Assembly: GCF_032884065.1 (NCBI RefSeq)
Contig: NC_088865.1
Coordinates: forward strand, 45,509,685 to 45,573,684
Direction of reading: 5' to 3'
Length of the DNA stretch: 64,000 nt
Source: Artemia franciscana
Lineage: Eukaryota > Arthropoda > Branchiopoda > Anostraca > Artemiidae
Each line of letters begins with the position of its first letter. The stretch's first letter is position 1. A program made the position numbers and the translations under genes. The notes under the pieces were generated by a model. That model made no database searches. It saw only the letters and a list, made by a program, of their open reading frames with translations, and was not told the DNA's origin. Shown here piece by piece: positions 13,159-24,205 of this stretch.

Positions 13159-13369
13159 AGAGAAAAATATAATATATTAGTGTGAATAGGTATTTCATAT
13201 TGAAATAATGTCATGTACATTATCAGAAAGTATTAATATTGTAATGAAAAATAGTTACACTTTCTACTAGATATACCTTTCTCTTACAATCATACGCTTG
13301 TAGAATACTCGTTAAGTCATTTGATTTCTTGCTCCATTCATCTTATTTTTTTTTTAATATTCAGTTGTT

Positions 13370-13560
13370 GTTTTTTTTTAAGTAGAGTTGTGAGAAAGAG
13401 TCAAGCTTTAGCGTAAAGAGCAAGGCATTGAGTAGAAAACAACCCCTTTCATACATGGAATTATTTCTGCATTATTTCTGTTATTAATAATGGAATTAAT
13501 AAGTTTTAATGTCGCTCCTTACTTGCAGTTAAAAAATTTGTTTATTTTTTCATTTAATCA
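13370..13560. repeat. Palindromic core fragment
   Basis: Right arm of the core: 'gagtcaagctttagcgtaaa', 'cccctttcatacatgg', then 'taatgtcgctccttacttgc'. An internal duplication of about 40 bp ('ttatttctg.attat') interrupts it. Confidence 0.75.
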
Positions 13561-13589
13561 TGCGAAGGGACAAACCATGATTAAAAAAA

Positions 13590-13661
13590 AAAAAATCCAA
13601 GCTGGAATCGCATGATAATCTAAGTTGAAGTCCAGCAATGTACTAATTGAGCCAAACCTCT
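13590..13661 (-). ncRNA. tRNA-like / SINE-head sequence (decayed)
   Basis: On the minus strand TGGCTCAATTAG (RC of 13643-13654) fits a pol III A-box. About 45 nt on, GATTCC resembles a worn B-box, and a T run like a pol III terminator follows (RC of the A run at 13583-13595). The acceptor stem does not pair, so this is a tRNA-derived relic and not a working tRNA. Confidence 0.35.
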
Positions 13662-13699
13662 AATAATGTAATTAAATATATTGGTGTTTGTATGAATTT

Positions 13700-14275
13700 A
13701 ACTACGTAGCTTATTAAGGAGGCCTGGAGGAGGATCATATATAAAGTTTCTTGCACACCACCATTTAAGGATTTTGGACCATAATTTTTACAATGATACC
13801 GTTTTATTTTTCCAAGATTTTCCACTTAAGAAGTGGTACCAAAAGTTGTTACTTTCAGTATTATATCTCACTTAAGAATAGTAAAATTGATAAGAAGCAT
13901 GTAGATATTGACAAAAGTTTTCAAGAGAGCCATTAAACATCACTCTAAAAAGTTTTGGTAGCCCACTAGCCCCAGCTTTTCAACCTGAGACATGGCACTA
14001 AAATTGCTGTTTTTAGTCCCATTTGAAATTTTTAGATGGTAGAATTTATAGAAAGAACGTAGATATGAACAATATTTTTATATTATCGGTCAAAAATCTA
14101 TCCAAGACGTTCTGGTAGCCCGCTAGCCCCACCCCTTAAGATATGGCATAAAAAGTGCCTTTTTCTTCCCGTATGACACTTGAAGATGGCAAAATTTATA
14201 TAAGCCTCGTATATATGAGAAATAAGTTTTGAATGAGCTCTTAAAGATTTCTGTATGATGTTCTAGTAATTCCAC
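13700..14275. repeat. Tandem repeat, unit about 150 bp, related to 15320-15490
   Basis: Phrases 'gcaccaaaagtgctgttttt' (15440) and relatives 'gtaccaaaagttgtt', 'ggcactaaaattgctgtttt' and 'ggcataaaaagtgcctttt' recur near 13835, 13990 and 14145. Each is followed by 'tggtag/aatttata'. 'tggtagcccgctagcccca' recurs within. Confidence 0.6.
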
Positions 14276-14639
14276 TAGGCGTGGAGAAAAGAAGAAATAA
14301 AAAGACCATTTTAACGTTTTTCAACTTTTAGTTACTACAGGCTTTCTTCCGCTCTTCCTTTACTAGGCATTTTTAATTCCTTTTTCTTGCCTAATTTTTC
14401 TCTCGCTCGTTACTTTTCGTGGCTAATTTTGAAAAATTTATTAATTTTATTTATTTGTAATCGCGCTAAAAAGGATATTCTTTTGACATGTTTATTGTTA
14501 ACACAATTTTGTTTTAAACCAAATTTCGGTTACCATAAACACAAGTCATTCTGGCTACGACTCTGACGAAACTTTTGGTGAGTATCACGTAAACGGACAC
14601 AAGATACAACCAAAAAAACGTCAAATGAAATACAGAATC
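14276..14639. other. Non-coding AT-rich DNA
   Basis: A 'ctcgttacttttcgtgg' phrase recurs near 28970. An open frame on the minus strand (14514-14744) has no recognisable domain. Confidence 0.45.
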
Positions 14640-15230
14640 AGTATCTTTATTTTTATGCCCTAGGTCAGCCATAACATAAGAGAAAAGAAGGGACGCAAAA
14701 CGGATTGATTTTATAACAGATATGGTAAAATTTTGTAAATGCATAAATTAACAGCTGGCTAGTAAAAGGAAACGAGTTAAAAAAAATATTATGAAAAAAA
14801 TATATTATTATCCAAATATGAAAAATTACAATCTTAAAAAATATATAAAAAAATATTATCCAACCCATATTATGTTCCTCGTTTTCACTTACATTTACAG
14901 ATTCTCGAGAAAAAGAAAATAATCTACTTTTTAGTCCTTTCTGTAAGGTAGTTTAAAAACTATGTTTATAATTTTTCACTTTTTGGTCATCTTTCAGACG
15001 AAAATATCTTTAGTATTTGGTAAGATTAAATGAAAAAACGAAATCTTTTTCACTTAAAGCAAGGAGCAACATTAAAACTCAAAACGAACAGAAATTATTC
15101 CGTAAATAAAGGGTTGCCCCCTCCTAAATACCTTACTCTTTACGCTAAGGGTGTCAGCACTTTAAAAAAAGCTCCTTATTCTAATTAAACGGCTCCTGTG
15201 TTTCAGTTGCAATTCTTAAAAAAAAAAGGT
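14640..15230. repeat. Dispersed repeat, copy at 29450-30095
   Basis: Shared landmarks with 29450-30095: 'gaaaagaagggacgcaaaac', 'tttttgtaaatgca', 'gaaacgagtta', 'ctcgttttcacttacattta', 'cagattctcgagaaaaa'. Both continue into a diverged core left arm ('tttcacttaaagcaagga'). Confidence 0.75.
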
Positions 15231-15490
15231 TTTTTGTTGAAAAGTGTTTGGTTAGTAATTTGTTTTCGCAATGATCTTTAACTTTTAAGATGAATAGACG
15301 ATTTATGAAACCTGTGAAGAGGGTCTGGGAGGGGCATATACCTGGGGGGCTCTTAAAATCCTCCAGTTTTTAAGGGCTTTTGACCATAATTTTTGCAAAG
15401 GGACCATTTTCTATTTCTAAACTCTTCAAATTGGGAAATGGCACCAAAAGTGCTGTTTTTAGTACTTTATGGCACTTATGGATGGTAAAA

Positions 15491-15822
15491 TCAAACAGTT
15501 CGTGGTAACGAACTGTAGTAAGGAGTGACCCGGCTCAGTAGCAAAAGAAACTCTAAAAAATAGAATTTTGATACCAATAGTAACTTCAAAAGAATTGCAT
15601 TTTTATGCTGATTTTAAATATATAAGTTTCATCAAGATTAGTTTTACCCATCAAAAGTTACGAGCCTGAGAAAATTTGCCTCATTTATGAAAATAGGGGG
15701 AAAACACCCCCTAAACGTCATACGATCTTAACGAAAATCACACCATCAGATTCAGCGTATCAGAGAACCGTATTCTAGAAGTTTCAAGTCTCTATCTACA
15801 AAAATGTGGAATTTCTGGTTTT
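15491..15822 (+). repeat. Fold-back family, truncated left arm
   Basis: Hairpin tip at 15495-15516 and about 330 bp of arm. It is cut by a second copy starting at 15823 inside it, so one element inserted into another of the same family or the tip was duplicated. Confidence 0.88.
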
Positions 15823-17500
15823 TCAAACAGTTCGTGGTAACGAACTGTAGTAAGGAGCGACCCGGCTCAATAGTAACCAAAACTCTAAAGAATTGAATTT
15901 TGATATCAATAGCTACATCAAAAGAATCGCATTTTAATGCTGATTTTAAATATATAAGTTTCATCAAGTTTAGTCCTACCCATCAAAAGTTACGAGCCTG
16001 AGAAAATTTGCCTTATTTATGAAAATAGGGGGAAACACCCCCTAAAAGTCGTAGGATCTTAACGAAAATGACACCATCAGATTCAGCGTATCAGAGAACC
16101 CTACTGTAGAAGTTTCAAGCTCCTATCTACAAAAATGTGGAATTTTGTATTTTTTGCCAGAAGACAAATCACGGGTGCGTGTTTATTTGTTTGTTTTTTT
16201 GTTTTTTTTTTTTTTTTTTTCCCAGGGGTCATCGTATCGACAAAGTGGTCCTACAATGTCGCAAGAGGGCTCATTCTAACGGAAATGAAAAGTTCTAGTG
16301 CCCTTTTTAAGTGACCAAAAAATTTGGAGGGCATCTAGGCCCCCTCCCACGCTCATTTTTTTCCCAAAGTCAACGGATCAAAATTTTGAGATAGCCATTT
16401 TGTTCAGCATAGTCGAAAACCATAATAACTATGTCTTTGGGGATGACTTACTCCCCCACAATCCCTGGGGGAGGGGCTGCAAGTTACAAACTTTGACCAG
16501 TGTTTACATATAGTAATGGTTATTGGGAAGTGTACAGACGTTTTCAGGGGGATTTTATTTTATTTGGGGGTGGGGCCGAGGAGAGGGGGCTATGTTGGAG
16601 GATCTTTCCTTGGAGGAATCTGTCATGGGGGAAGAAAAATTCAATGAAAAGGGCGCAGGATTCTCTAGCATTACTATAAGAAAACAATGAAAAATAAACA
16701 TGAAAACGTTTTTTCAAATGAAAGGAAGAAGTAGCATTGAAACTTAAAACGAACAGAGATTATTACGCATATGAGGGGTTCTAAAAATACTTTAGCATAA
16801 AGAGCGAGGTATTTAGGAGGAGATAAGTACCTTGCTCTTTATGCTAAAGTATTTTTAGTAATTTCAACTATTTATTCTACGGTCTTTCTGATTCAGGGGT
16901 CATTCTTAAAGAATTGGGACAAAACTTACGATTTAGTGTAAAGAGCGAGGTATTAACGAGGGTACAAACCCCCTCGTATACATAATAAAAAAATAAGGTT
17001 ATGAAAGTTTGTTACGTAAGTTAATTCTTAAGTTACGCATATTTTTTACTAATAAAAACGTTCGTTAAAATTAAAAGTTCTAGTTGCCTTTTTAAGTAAC
17101 CGAAAATTACAGGGCAACTAGGCCTCCTTCCTCACCCCTTATTTCTCAAAATCATCTGATCAAAACTAAGAGAAAGCCATTTAGCCAAAGAAGGAATTAA
17201 TATGCAAATTTCATTTTAATAATTTATGTGCGGAGAGCCAAAACCAAACATGCATTAATTCAAAAACGTCCAGAAATTAAATAAAAAAAAACTAATTTTT
17301 TTAGCTGAAAGTAAGGAGCGACATTAAAACTTAAAACGAACAGAAATTACTCCGTATATGAAATGGGTTGTCCCCTCCACAATCCCTCGCTCTTTACGCT
17401 AAAGTTTGACTTTTTGCCACAATTCTACTTTTTAAAACAATTAAAAGCTTTATCAGTAAAGACATCAGGAGGGCCTCTTCATCCAAGGCCTTCTTTGCCT
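15823..17500 (+). repeat. Fold-back family, long left arm plus half a core
   Basis: Begins with the hairpin tip and 'aaggagcgacccggctcaat', then runs through the whole arm: 'ccaggggtcatcgtatcgac', 'ggagggcatctaggcccc', 'gtgtacagacgttttcaggg', 'acgtaagttaattcttaagt', 'gtgcggagagccaaaacc'. It ends in the left arm and spacer of the palindromic core at about 17440. A right arm is missing. It contains the 31-bp hairpin at 16781-16858. Confidence 0.9.
16781..16858. repeat. Hairpin, 31-bp stem, 16-nt loop
   Basis: Arm 16781-16811 and arm 16828-16858 are complementary at every position except one, which is G-T and can pair as G-U in RNA. It lies inside the fold-back arm. The homologous hairpin at 36970-37047 has two changed positions. 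Confidence 0.9.
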
Positions 17501-18021
17501 CATTCTTAGTTTATTCATGGAATTAATAAATGAAGGGAAATGCATATGGTTTAATTCATAGCTTCTTTTGTTATATATAGTACTCAGTGTTTGGTTGCTG
17601 TGCTTATTTTTTTGCACTTATGGACACTTTTATTTACTTTACAAGTGAGATATTAGATTTCCAATTTAGTTAAAAAAAAGGATATGCCTATCCATCCATT
17701 TGGCTACTTCTAAATAACATTTTTTTTTTCGTAGACCAACCCGAGTTTTCTCTTTTAAGCTTCCCTTACTATTTGTTTGTTTTAGACGGAGTATTAATCT
17801 CAGCGGAGCTCCTCTCCGTGGAGGGGCCTCCAAAGTTAAGCCCAATTTCTACCTTATTCTTATTTGCTTCAGACAAGATAATCCAATATTTATTCAGCCC
17901 TCTTAAGGGATCTCAGTATTGACGCCATCATTCTTTATAGCGTTGTCTCGTTGACAGAACTTTGTAAACATTACCAAGTGAAGCGAACCTAGAATTTCGG
18001 CCTCATTAACTTACTACTTAC
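17501..18021. other. RhoGEF intron or 3' sequence without recognised features
   Basis: Immediately downstream (leftward) of the GTAAGT donor of the DH exon. A short hairpin ('ctccgtggag' region, about 17808-17830) is visible. No further DH exon found. Confidence 0.5.
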
Positions 18022-18207
18022 CCTTCTAAGAAAACATTGACTAATCATTTGGGGATCTTCTATGAAATGTTCCAAATCGGGTAAGAAGATATTGCTATGG
18101 AAATCATGTATTTGCTCCAAGTTCCCGAATAAAACTTCCTCTTTTCCTAACAACGTTAGAGGAATTTTTTGCTGATTTTCTAGGCTGATCAGTTCGTCCT
18201 TGTATCC
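18022..18207 (-). CDS. Dbl-family RhoGEF, next DH-domain exon
   Basis: A 186-nt exon (62 codons, phase 0-0) with acceptor ttctttttag just right of 18207 and donor GTAAGT (RC of 18016-18021). It reads GYKDELISLENQQKIPLTLL, then GKEEVLFGNLEQIHDFHSNI, and ends DPQMISQCFLRR. The segments VLFGNLEQIHDFH, FLPDLE and CFL are the second conserved region of DH domains. Joined to the exon ending at 20125 (…SEIGVILR) it gives an uninterrupted DH reading, which confirms both borders. It is short and broken by no stop. In known DH domains the next segment resembles 'Y..YC.N.P'; no matching exon was found between 1 and 18000, so the gene continues beyond the left edge or was missed in repeats. Confidence 0.9.
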
Positions 18208-18354
18208 CTAAAAAGAATTCAGTTACCTTTCAAACATTATTAACTAATTTCGGAGACCACACTGCTTACGTATGACGAAACGAGAAAACGAAGAAAATCA
18301 CAGGTATATTTAGAAACAAAAAAGAAAACAGTAATGACTATCATTAAATCTTTA

Positions 18355-18687
18355 CAGTAAGATTCTCTGGTATACTGAATCTGATGGTGCAATTTTCATT
18401 AAGATTCCATGGTTTTTCGGGGGTATCTCTCCCTTTTTCAAAAATCGCTCAAATTTTTTCAGGCAATCTGCTTTTGACGAGTTTTAAGCTTAATGGATTT
18501 TAAGTTTAATTCATTAAGCTTAATCAATTTTGTGTATTTAGAATCAGCATAACTAGAAAACTCTTTTGATGTATCTTTTGAAAAACTCTTTTGATGGAAT
18601 TTTTTTCAAAATTTCATTGTTAAGAGCTTTGGTTACTATTGGGCCAAGACGTTCCCCACTTACAGTTCATTACCATGAACTGTTGGA
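18355..18687 (-). repeat. Fold-back family, reverse outer end
   Basis: Runs from 'gattctctggtatactgaat' through 'ggttactattgggccaag' to a worn tip 'cattaccatgaactgtt'. More diverged than other copies. Confidence 0.8.
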
Positions 18688-19049
18688 TATTGGTTAGTTA
18701 TGTACCCATAATCCCATTAAGCAAATACATCCTGTGCCAGTGTCCCCAAACGATGATAAAAATAGCTTACTTAGAGAGTTGTTAACATAACTCACTTTAT
18801 TCTAGAGTCCAAAGAGGATCCTCGTTAACGTTAATGTACTTCCACATTTGTACAAATAGGATAGAATCTCTGGAGGATGCTTGTAACTTCAGTCCTGTAG
18901 ATTGGATGATTACTTTGACCATTTAAAAGGATATTATAGAGTATATAGACAACAGGGCATTACAAGAAGTCATTGTCTTAAGACTGGTTTAACGGAAAAA
19001 TCAGCCAAGCTTTGAATTTGAGGGAAATTATACTTCCCTGAGTTTATTA

Positions 19050-19290
19050 AATAAAAAAAACAAGTTTTTTTTACTGAAAGCAAGGAGCGACATTAAAACT
19101 TAAAACGAACAGAAGTTATTCCATATGAAAGGGACTGTCCCCTCCTCAACGCCCCGCTCTTTAGGCTGTAGTTTTTTCTTATTTCAAAAATTAGAGTTTT
19201 GAGAAAGAGTCAAAATTTAGTGGAAAGAGCGGGGCGTTGAGGAGGGCACGGTCCCTTTCATATAAGGAATAATTTAAATTTGCTTATAAT
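19050..19290. repeat. Palindromic core copy, both arms
   Basis: Left arm 'aaggagcgacattaaaactt' to 'caacgccccgctcttta'; right arm 'aaagagcggggcgttgagga' to 'ccctttcatataagg'. The outer right arm is lost. Confidence 0.85.
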
Positions 19291-19559
19291 TAAATTTAGC
19301 TAATAATGATTTAAATTTGTATTTCAAAATTGCCTTGACTGAGTAGGATCTAAGACTGAAACGAAAACAAAACAGCGTAAAAAATAGTACAATTCAAAAT
19401 TTTTTTGTTGTTAAATGGCTTAGTAATTATTACCAAAGAACCAATCAGGCCGTATATAGGCGGAGTTATTTGTTTTACCAGAAACCACATTTCCAGCTTG
19501 AGTATAGATCTTGTCGTTCAACATTAGCTAATTTTTAAAAACGGTATGAGTATTTTTCT

Positions 19560-19870
19560 CTCCAGGAATAAAAATACTGTGATTACTACTACTAATACTA
19601 CTAATAATTTAACACAACATTAATCTGGCTGAACCAAACACAGCCACATATACTTCTCTTCCATCCCAATCTTTTCCAAACTTCATTCTCTACCACCTCC
19701 CATGCAGTCCAGCTTGTTTTTCAATAATTTCTTACAACCTCATTCCACTATATTTTGAGACAATCTACTTTTCCTTGGGCCCCGAATGGATGACTAAAGA
19801 GCAAAATCTGTGACAGTTTATTATTATCCATAAATGCGGCCTAGCCACCTTATCATTTCTCCTATTATAG
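19560..19870 (-). pseudogene. LINE (non-LTR retrotransposon) 3'-end remnant
   Basis: On the minus strand pieces such as 'MRWLGRIYG', 'GPKEK' and 'KRLGWKRSICGCVWFSQI' resemble the C-terminal tail of LINE reverse transcriptase proteins. They also resemble the remnant at 54857-55156 ('LNRLGWTRSVRSCVGLRWLG'). Stops and frame changes break it, and the fragments are short. Confidence 0.5.
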
Positions 19871-19889
19871 GTCTAAAAAGCAGGTGTAA

Positions 19890-20082
19890 GATTACTTTTT
19901 GATATATAAGGCTACTGTTTTTATAGGGAAAAGAAGATTGCTTAAAATATTGTTGTATGTATGCAAGTTTTTGTTTTCTATTTTATTTTGTTTGTGCTGC
20001 TGAACTATTGTTACAAGCAGTGTTTTGTCTGTTGCCACAACCTGTGGATTTTTTTGCAATAAATATCTATCTATCTATGCGT
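19890..20082 (+). mobile_element. Possible LINE 3' tail ending in ATCT repeats
   Basis: Ends with a short AATAAA-containing stretch followed by four ATCT units (20059-20079). Tandem 3' tails of this type are common in RTE-like LINEs. No coding part is seen. Confidence 0.35.
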
Positions 20083-20124
20083 TCAGTAAAAAAAGCATTA
20101 CTCTAATTTTGAATAATAAATTAC

Positions 20125-20436
20125 CCTCAAGATGACTCCAATTTCAGAAACATAAATTCTTTCAGTTTCGAGAAGTTCTGTCAGTATATGACCTCGTTTC
20201 ACTTTCAAGGCTTCAGTATCGGTGTTTGTTAAAGAGTCAACAGAGCTGGTCATTTCTTGACGTGATGCACTTCGCAGTCGGGGTCGTATTAGTTCTTGAG
20301 GTTTGACAGCATTTACAGGAACTGCAGGCTCTGGTGTTACAGGTTGAATAGGTTTAGGAGGTCGTGAAATTATTTTCTTAAGGGAGGATCGTCTTCGAGA
20401 GCACATGACTTGGACATCTTCGACTCGCTTTAAAAC
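20125..20436 (-). CDS. Dbl-family RhoGEF, exon with linker and start of the DH domain
   Basis: A 312-nt exon (104 codons, phase 0-0) read leftward. It lies between the acceptor tctctttag (AG at 20438-20437) and a GTAATT donor (RC of 20119-20124). It opens VLKRVEDVQVMCSRRRSSLK, then a basic, proline- and serine-rich linker, then KRGHILTELLETERIYVSEI, which is the first helix (CR1) of a Dbl-homology domain. DH domains catalyse GDP-GTP exchange on Rho GTPases at membranes and the cytoskeleton. The wording of CR1 is closest, from memory, to MCF2/MCF2L (Dbl/Dbs) and puratrophin-type proteins. Upstream exons (CRAL-TRIO or spectrin repeats in those families) were not found. An in-frame ATG inside the exon is probably not the start, because coding-like sequence precedes it up to the acceptor. 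Confidence 0.88.
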
Positions 20437-20449
20437 CTAAAGAGAACCC

Positions 20450-20955
20450 CAAAATTAAAACTTCGTAAAAAAGATAAAAATAAAACACAAAAACTCATGC
20501 TCTAATAATCAAGGGTACTTAATAGTCATAGGCCTACCAACAAATTGTTGTTGAGGAATATCAAGTTCAAACTCGTAAATATGGAGATCTTTCGACCCTT
20601 CTTACTTCTAAAGATTCAATTGCCAAAATTTTCTTGTGTTAATCATACAATTTATCATATTTTATATATTTTCCTGAATTTGTCCCTGCCCCTTGCAGGG
20701 TCATTTCTGCATGTTTCATGAGTTTTAATCTAGTTGGCTGTTGACCAAAATAAGCAAGAGATTCATATCCAAGCTGTTGGGTTAAGGCTTCTAATTGGTG
20801 TCTTACAAAATTTACTGGTCATGATAGGCAACTCCAAACTTTGAAGAAATTCTACGAAACTTGACCTCAGTAATAGTAATCACGATTACTGAAGGACAAA
20901 ATAAATGACGAAAATTCTAATTATAGTAGTAATATAATAGTTTAGTAACTAGATA
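20450..20955. other. RhoGEF upstream intron, no recognised feature
   Basis: Adjoins the acceptor of the exon starting 20436. I searched the minus strand for a preceding exon and found none. Confidence 0.5.
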
Positions 20956-20959
20956 TAGC

Positions 20960-22555
20960 ATTGCTATAATCAATAAACTTTGGTAATTTTCCAGTAACAA
21001 AATAGAATGGGATAGTGCTTTACCAAAAGATTCTATCTTCGGTAAAAAGGTGATAATCTTGCATTTTTATGGTTTATTTGTTTAGTCTTAGTTAATATTT
21101 AGGGCCATTGGGTAATTTTTGAAAAAATTTTTGGATTATTCCTTGGGTAATCAGCTGGGGTAATTTTCAAACGGTAAAATATAGTGGGCTGGTGAATTTC
21201 TAAAGATGTTGTCTTGCGTAAAGACGTGGGAATTATGAAGGCATGCAGTTAATTTTGTTCGGTTTTGGGTAGTTTTTGTGACAATTGGCATCTGTTTGGT
21301 TATTTTCTTAGGTAATTCCTTGGGTTATCAACTTGGGTAATTTCTCAACAATAAAATAAAACGAGCTAGTGTTTTCTCAAAAGATATTAGTTTTACCAAA
21401 TATGCAGAAATAATGAAATCCTATGATTTATGCTATCCCGTCTATGGGAGTCTTTAGAATAATTGGGTAGTTTTTGGTAATTTCCTTGTGTAATGTATTG
21501 GAATTTCAGCTTGTGTAATTTTTTGACAATGGAATAGAGCGTGCAATTATTTTCCCAAATGATACTACCTTTGGTATAGATACAAGAATCACGAAGTCAT
21601 ACGATTTACTTTATCCTGTCTTGGATAAACTTTAGGGTGTTTGGATAATTTTTTGCAGTTTCTTGGGTAATAAACTTTGGCAGCTTTCCAACAACAAAAT
21701 AAAATGGGCTAGCATTTTTCCAAAAGATGTTTTTTTTAGTAAAATGTAGAAATTAAGAATTTATATGATTTATTTATGTATGATTTATTTTTATGTATCG
21801 CAGTCAACTTAGACAATTTTTCAAAAATAAAACAAAATGGGCCAGGGTTTTTCCAAAATATCCTATCTTTAGTTAATGTGCCATAATTTTGAAGTCATAG
21901 GATTTAATTTGTCAGATTTTTGCTGGTTTTCAGGACTATTGGGTTGTGTAATTTCCTTTGGTAATTGCCTGGGTAATCAACTTGGGTTATTTCCTAACAA
22001 TGAAATAAATAGGCTATTGGTTTGTCAAGAGATAGTATCTTTAGTAAAGATACAGGAATCCTGAAGCGATGTGATTTACTGTATTCGGTTTTGGGTGGTT
22101 CTTCTGACAATTGTGTAGTCTTGGGTAATGTCCTTAGGTTTTTTTTCGGTAATCAAATTCGGTAATTTTTCAACAATGCAATAGATTATGCAAATTTTTT
22201 TTAAAGATGATATATTTGGTAAAGATGTGGGAATCATACGGCTTGTTTTATCCGTTCTTGGGTAGTCCTTAGGATAATTGGCTAATTTCGATAATTTTCT
22301 TGGGTAGTCAACTTGAGCAGTTTTCCAACAATGAAATATGAAAAATAATGTGCTATTTTTTTCCGAAGAGATGATACCTTTCGTGAAGATACGAGAATAG
22401 CAAAGTCATAAGATTTATTTATCCGGTCTTAGGTAGTTTTTAGGATAATCGTAAAATTTTTGACAATGCTCTTGGGTAATTTCTTGGGTAATCAACTTAG
22501 GTAATTTTACATGAACGAGACATAACGGGCTATTGCTTATCCTAAAGATACCATA
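20960..22555. repeat. Satellite-like tandem array, unit about 170-180 bp, about 10 copies
   Basis: A phrase like 'aatcaacttgggtaatttt' followed by 'caacaatgaaataaa' and 'gggcta' recurs near 20968, 21150, 21328, 21508, 21665, 21800, 21968, 22150, 22308 and 22490. Between these, 'aagatg…tatctttggtaaagat' and 'ggtagtttttaggataattgg' recur in order. Units are well diverged. A fold-back element begins abruptly at its end. Open frames inside are not genes. Confidence 0.88.
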
Positions 22556-24205
22556 TCAAACAGTTCGTGATAACGAACTGTAGTAAGCAGCGACCCGGCT
22601 CAATAGTAACCGAAACTCTAAAAATGGAATTTTGATACAAATAGTTACATCAAAAGAATTGCATTTTAATGTTGATTTTAAAAATATAAGTTTCATCAAG
22701 TTTAATCTTACCCATCAAAAGTTGAGAGCCTGAGAAATTTTGTCTTATTTTAGAAAATAAAAGGAAAGACCCCCTAAAAGTCAAAAAATCTTAACGAAAA
22801 TCACACCATGAGATTTAGCGTATCAGAAAACCCTACTGTAGAAGTTTCAAGCTCCTATCTACAAAAATGTGGAATTTTGTATTTTTTGCCAGAAGACAGA
22901 TCACGGATGCGTTTTTATTTGTTTTTGTTTTTTCTTTTCCCCAGGGGTGATTGTATCGAACCAGTGGTCCTAGAATGTCATAAGAGGTCTCATTCTAACG
23001 CAAATTAAATGTTCTAATGCCCTTTTTAATTGACCAAAAAATTGGGGGCACTTAAGCCCCCTCCCACGCTAATTTTTTCCCAAAGTTACTGAATCAAAAT
23101 TTTGAGATAGCCATTTTGTCCAGCAAGGTCGAAAAACCTAATAATTATGTCTTTGGAGACGACTGTCTCCCTTACGGTCCCCAGGGGAGGGACTGCAAGT
23201 CACAAGCTTTGGCCATACTTTGGCCATTCAAGTAATTTTTATTGGGACATGCACATACGATTTAAGGGGGACTTTTTCACGTTAAAAGGGGGTTGGGAGA
23301 GGCGGTTACATGGGAGGATTGTTCCATGGAGGAATTTATCATGAGGGAAGGAAATTTACATGAAGGGGCCGCAGGATTTTCTAGCATTATTAAAAGAACA
23401 ATGAGAAAATAAATAAAAAAAGAATTTGTGGTGGAAGTAAGGATCAGCATTAAAACCTAAAACGAACAGAAATTATTTACAGTATTTTTAGTAATTTCGA
23501 CTATTTATTCTACGGCGTTTGTGATTCAGGGGTAATTCTTAAAGAATTGAGACCAAGTTGAATCTTAAGTTTAAAGAGCGAGGTATTGATGAGGGGGAGA
23601 ACCCCCTCATATACGTAATAAAAATATACAATCATAGAATTTCGTTACGTAAATTAATTCGTAAGTTACGTATATTTATTACTAATAAAAACCTTAGCAA
23701 AAAAATGAAAAGTTCTAGTTGTCTTTTTAAGTAGCCTAAAATTGGAGTGCAAATAGGCCTCCTCCCCCACTTTTTTTTTACCAAAATCATCCGATCAAAA
23801 CTATGAAAAAGCCATTTAGCCAAAAGAATAAAAATAATGTGCAAATTTCGTTTTAATTATTCATGTGCGGTGAGCCAAAATCAAAACACGCATTAATTCA
23901 AAAACTTTCAGAAATTAAATGAAAAAAACACGTTTTTTAACTGCAAGTAAGGAGCAAAATTAAAACTTAAAACGAACAGAAATTATTCCGTCTATGAAAG
24001 GGGTTGTCCCCTCCTCAACGCCTCTCTCTTTACGCTAAAGTTTTTTAATTTAAAAAAAGTAGAGTTATGAGAACGAGTCAAACTTTAGCGTAAAGAGCAA
24101 GGCATTGAGGAGGGAACAACCCCTTTCATAAATGGAATAATTTCTGTTCGTTTTAAGTTTTAATTTTGCTCCTTACTTGCAGTTAAAAAACGTGTTTTTT
24201 TTCAT
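22556..24205 (+). repeat. Fold-back family, left arm plus complete palindromic core
   Basis: Hairpin tip (CAGTTCGT gata ACGAACTG) at 22561, a full arm to about 23925, and a complete core at 23930-24205 ('aaggagcaaaattaaaactt' … 'ttaattttgctccttacttg'). The right arm is replaced by another left-arm copy starting at 24206. Confidence 0.9.

Larger units (their letters stand above)
18208..20124 (-). other. RhoGEF intron, with fold-back pieces and LINE remnants
   Basis: The 1.9-kb interval between the two DH exons. It contains a reverse fold-back end (18355-18687), a diverged palindromic core (19050-19290) and LINE-like 3' ends (19560-20080). No further exon is seen. Confidence 0.8.

Noticed and set aside
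20960-22555. CRISPR-like array
   Set aside because: Units are long, contiguous and diverged, with no short exact repeats or unique spacers, and the DNA is eukaryotic.
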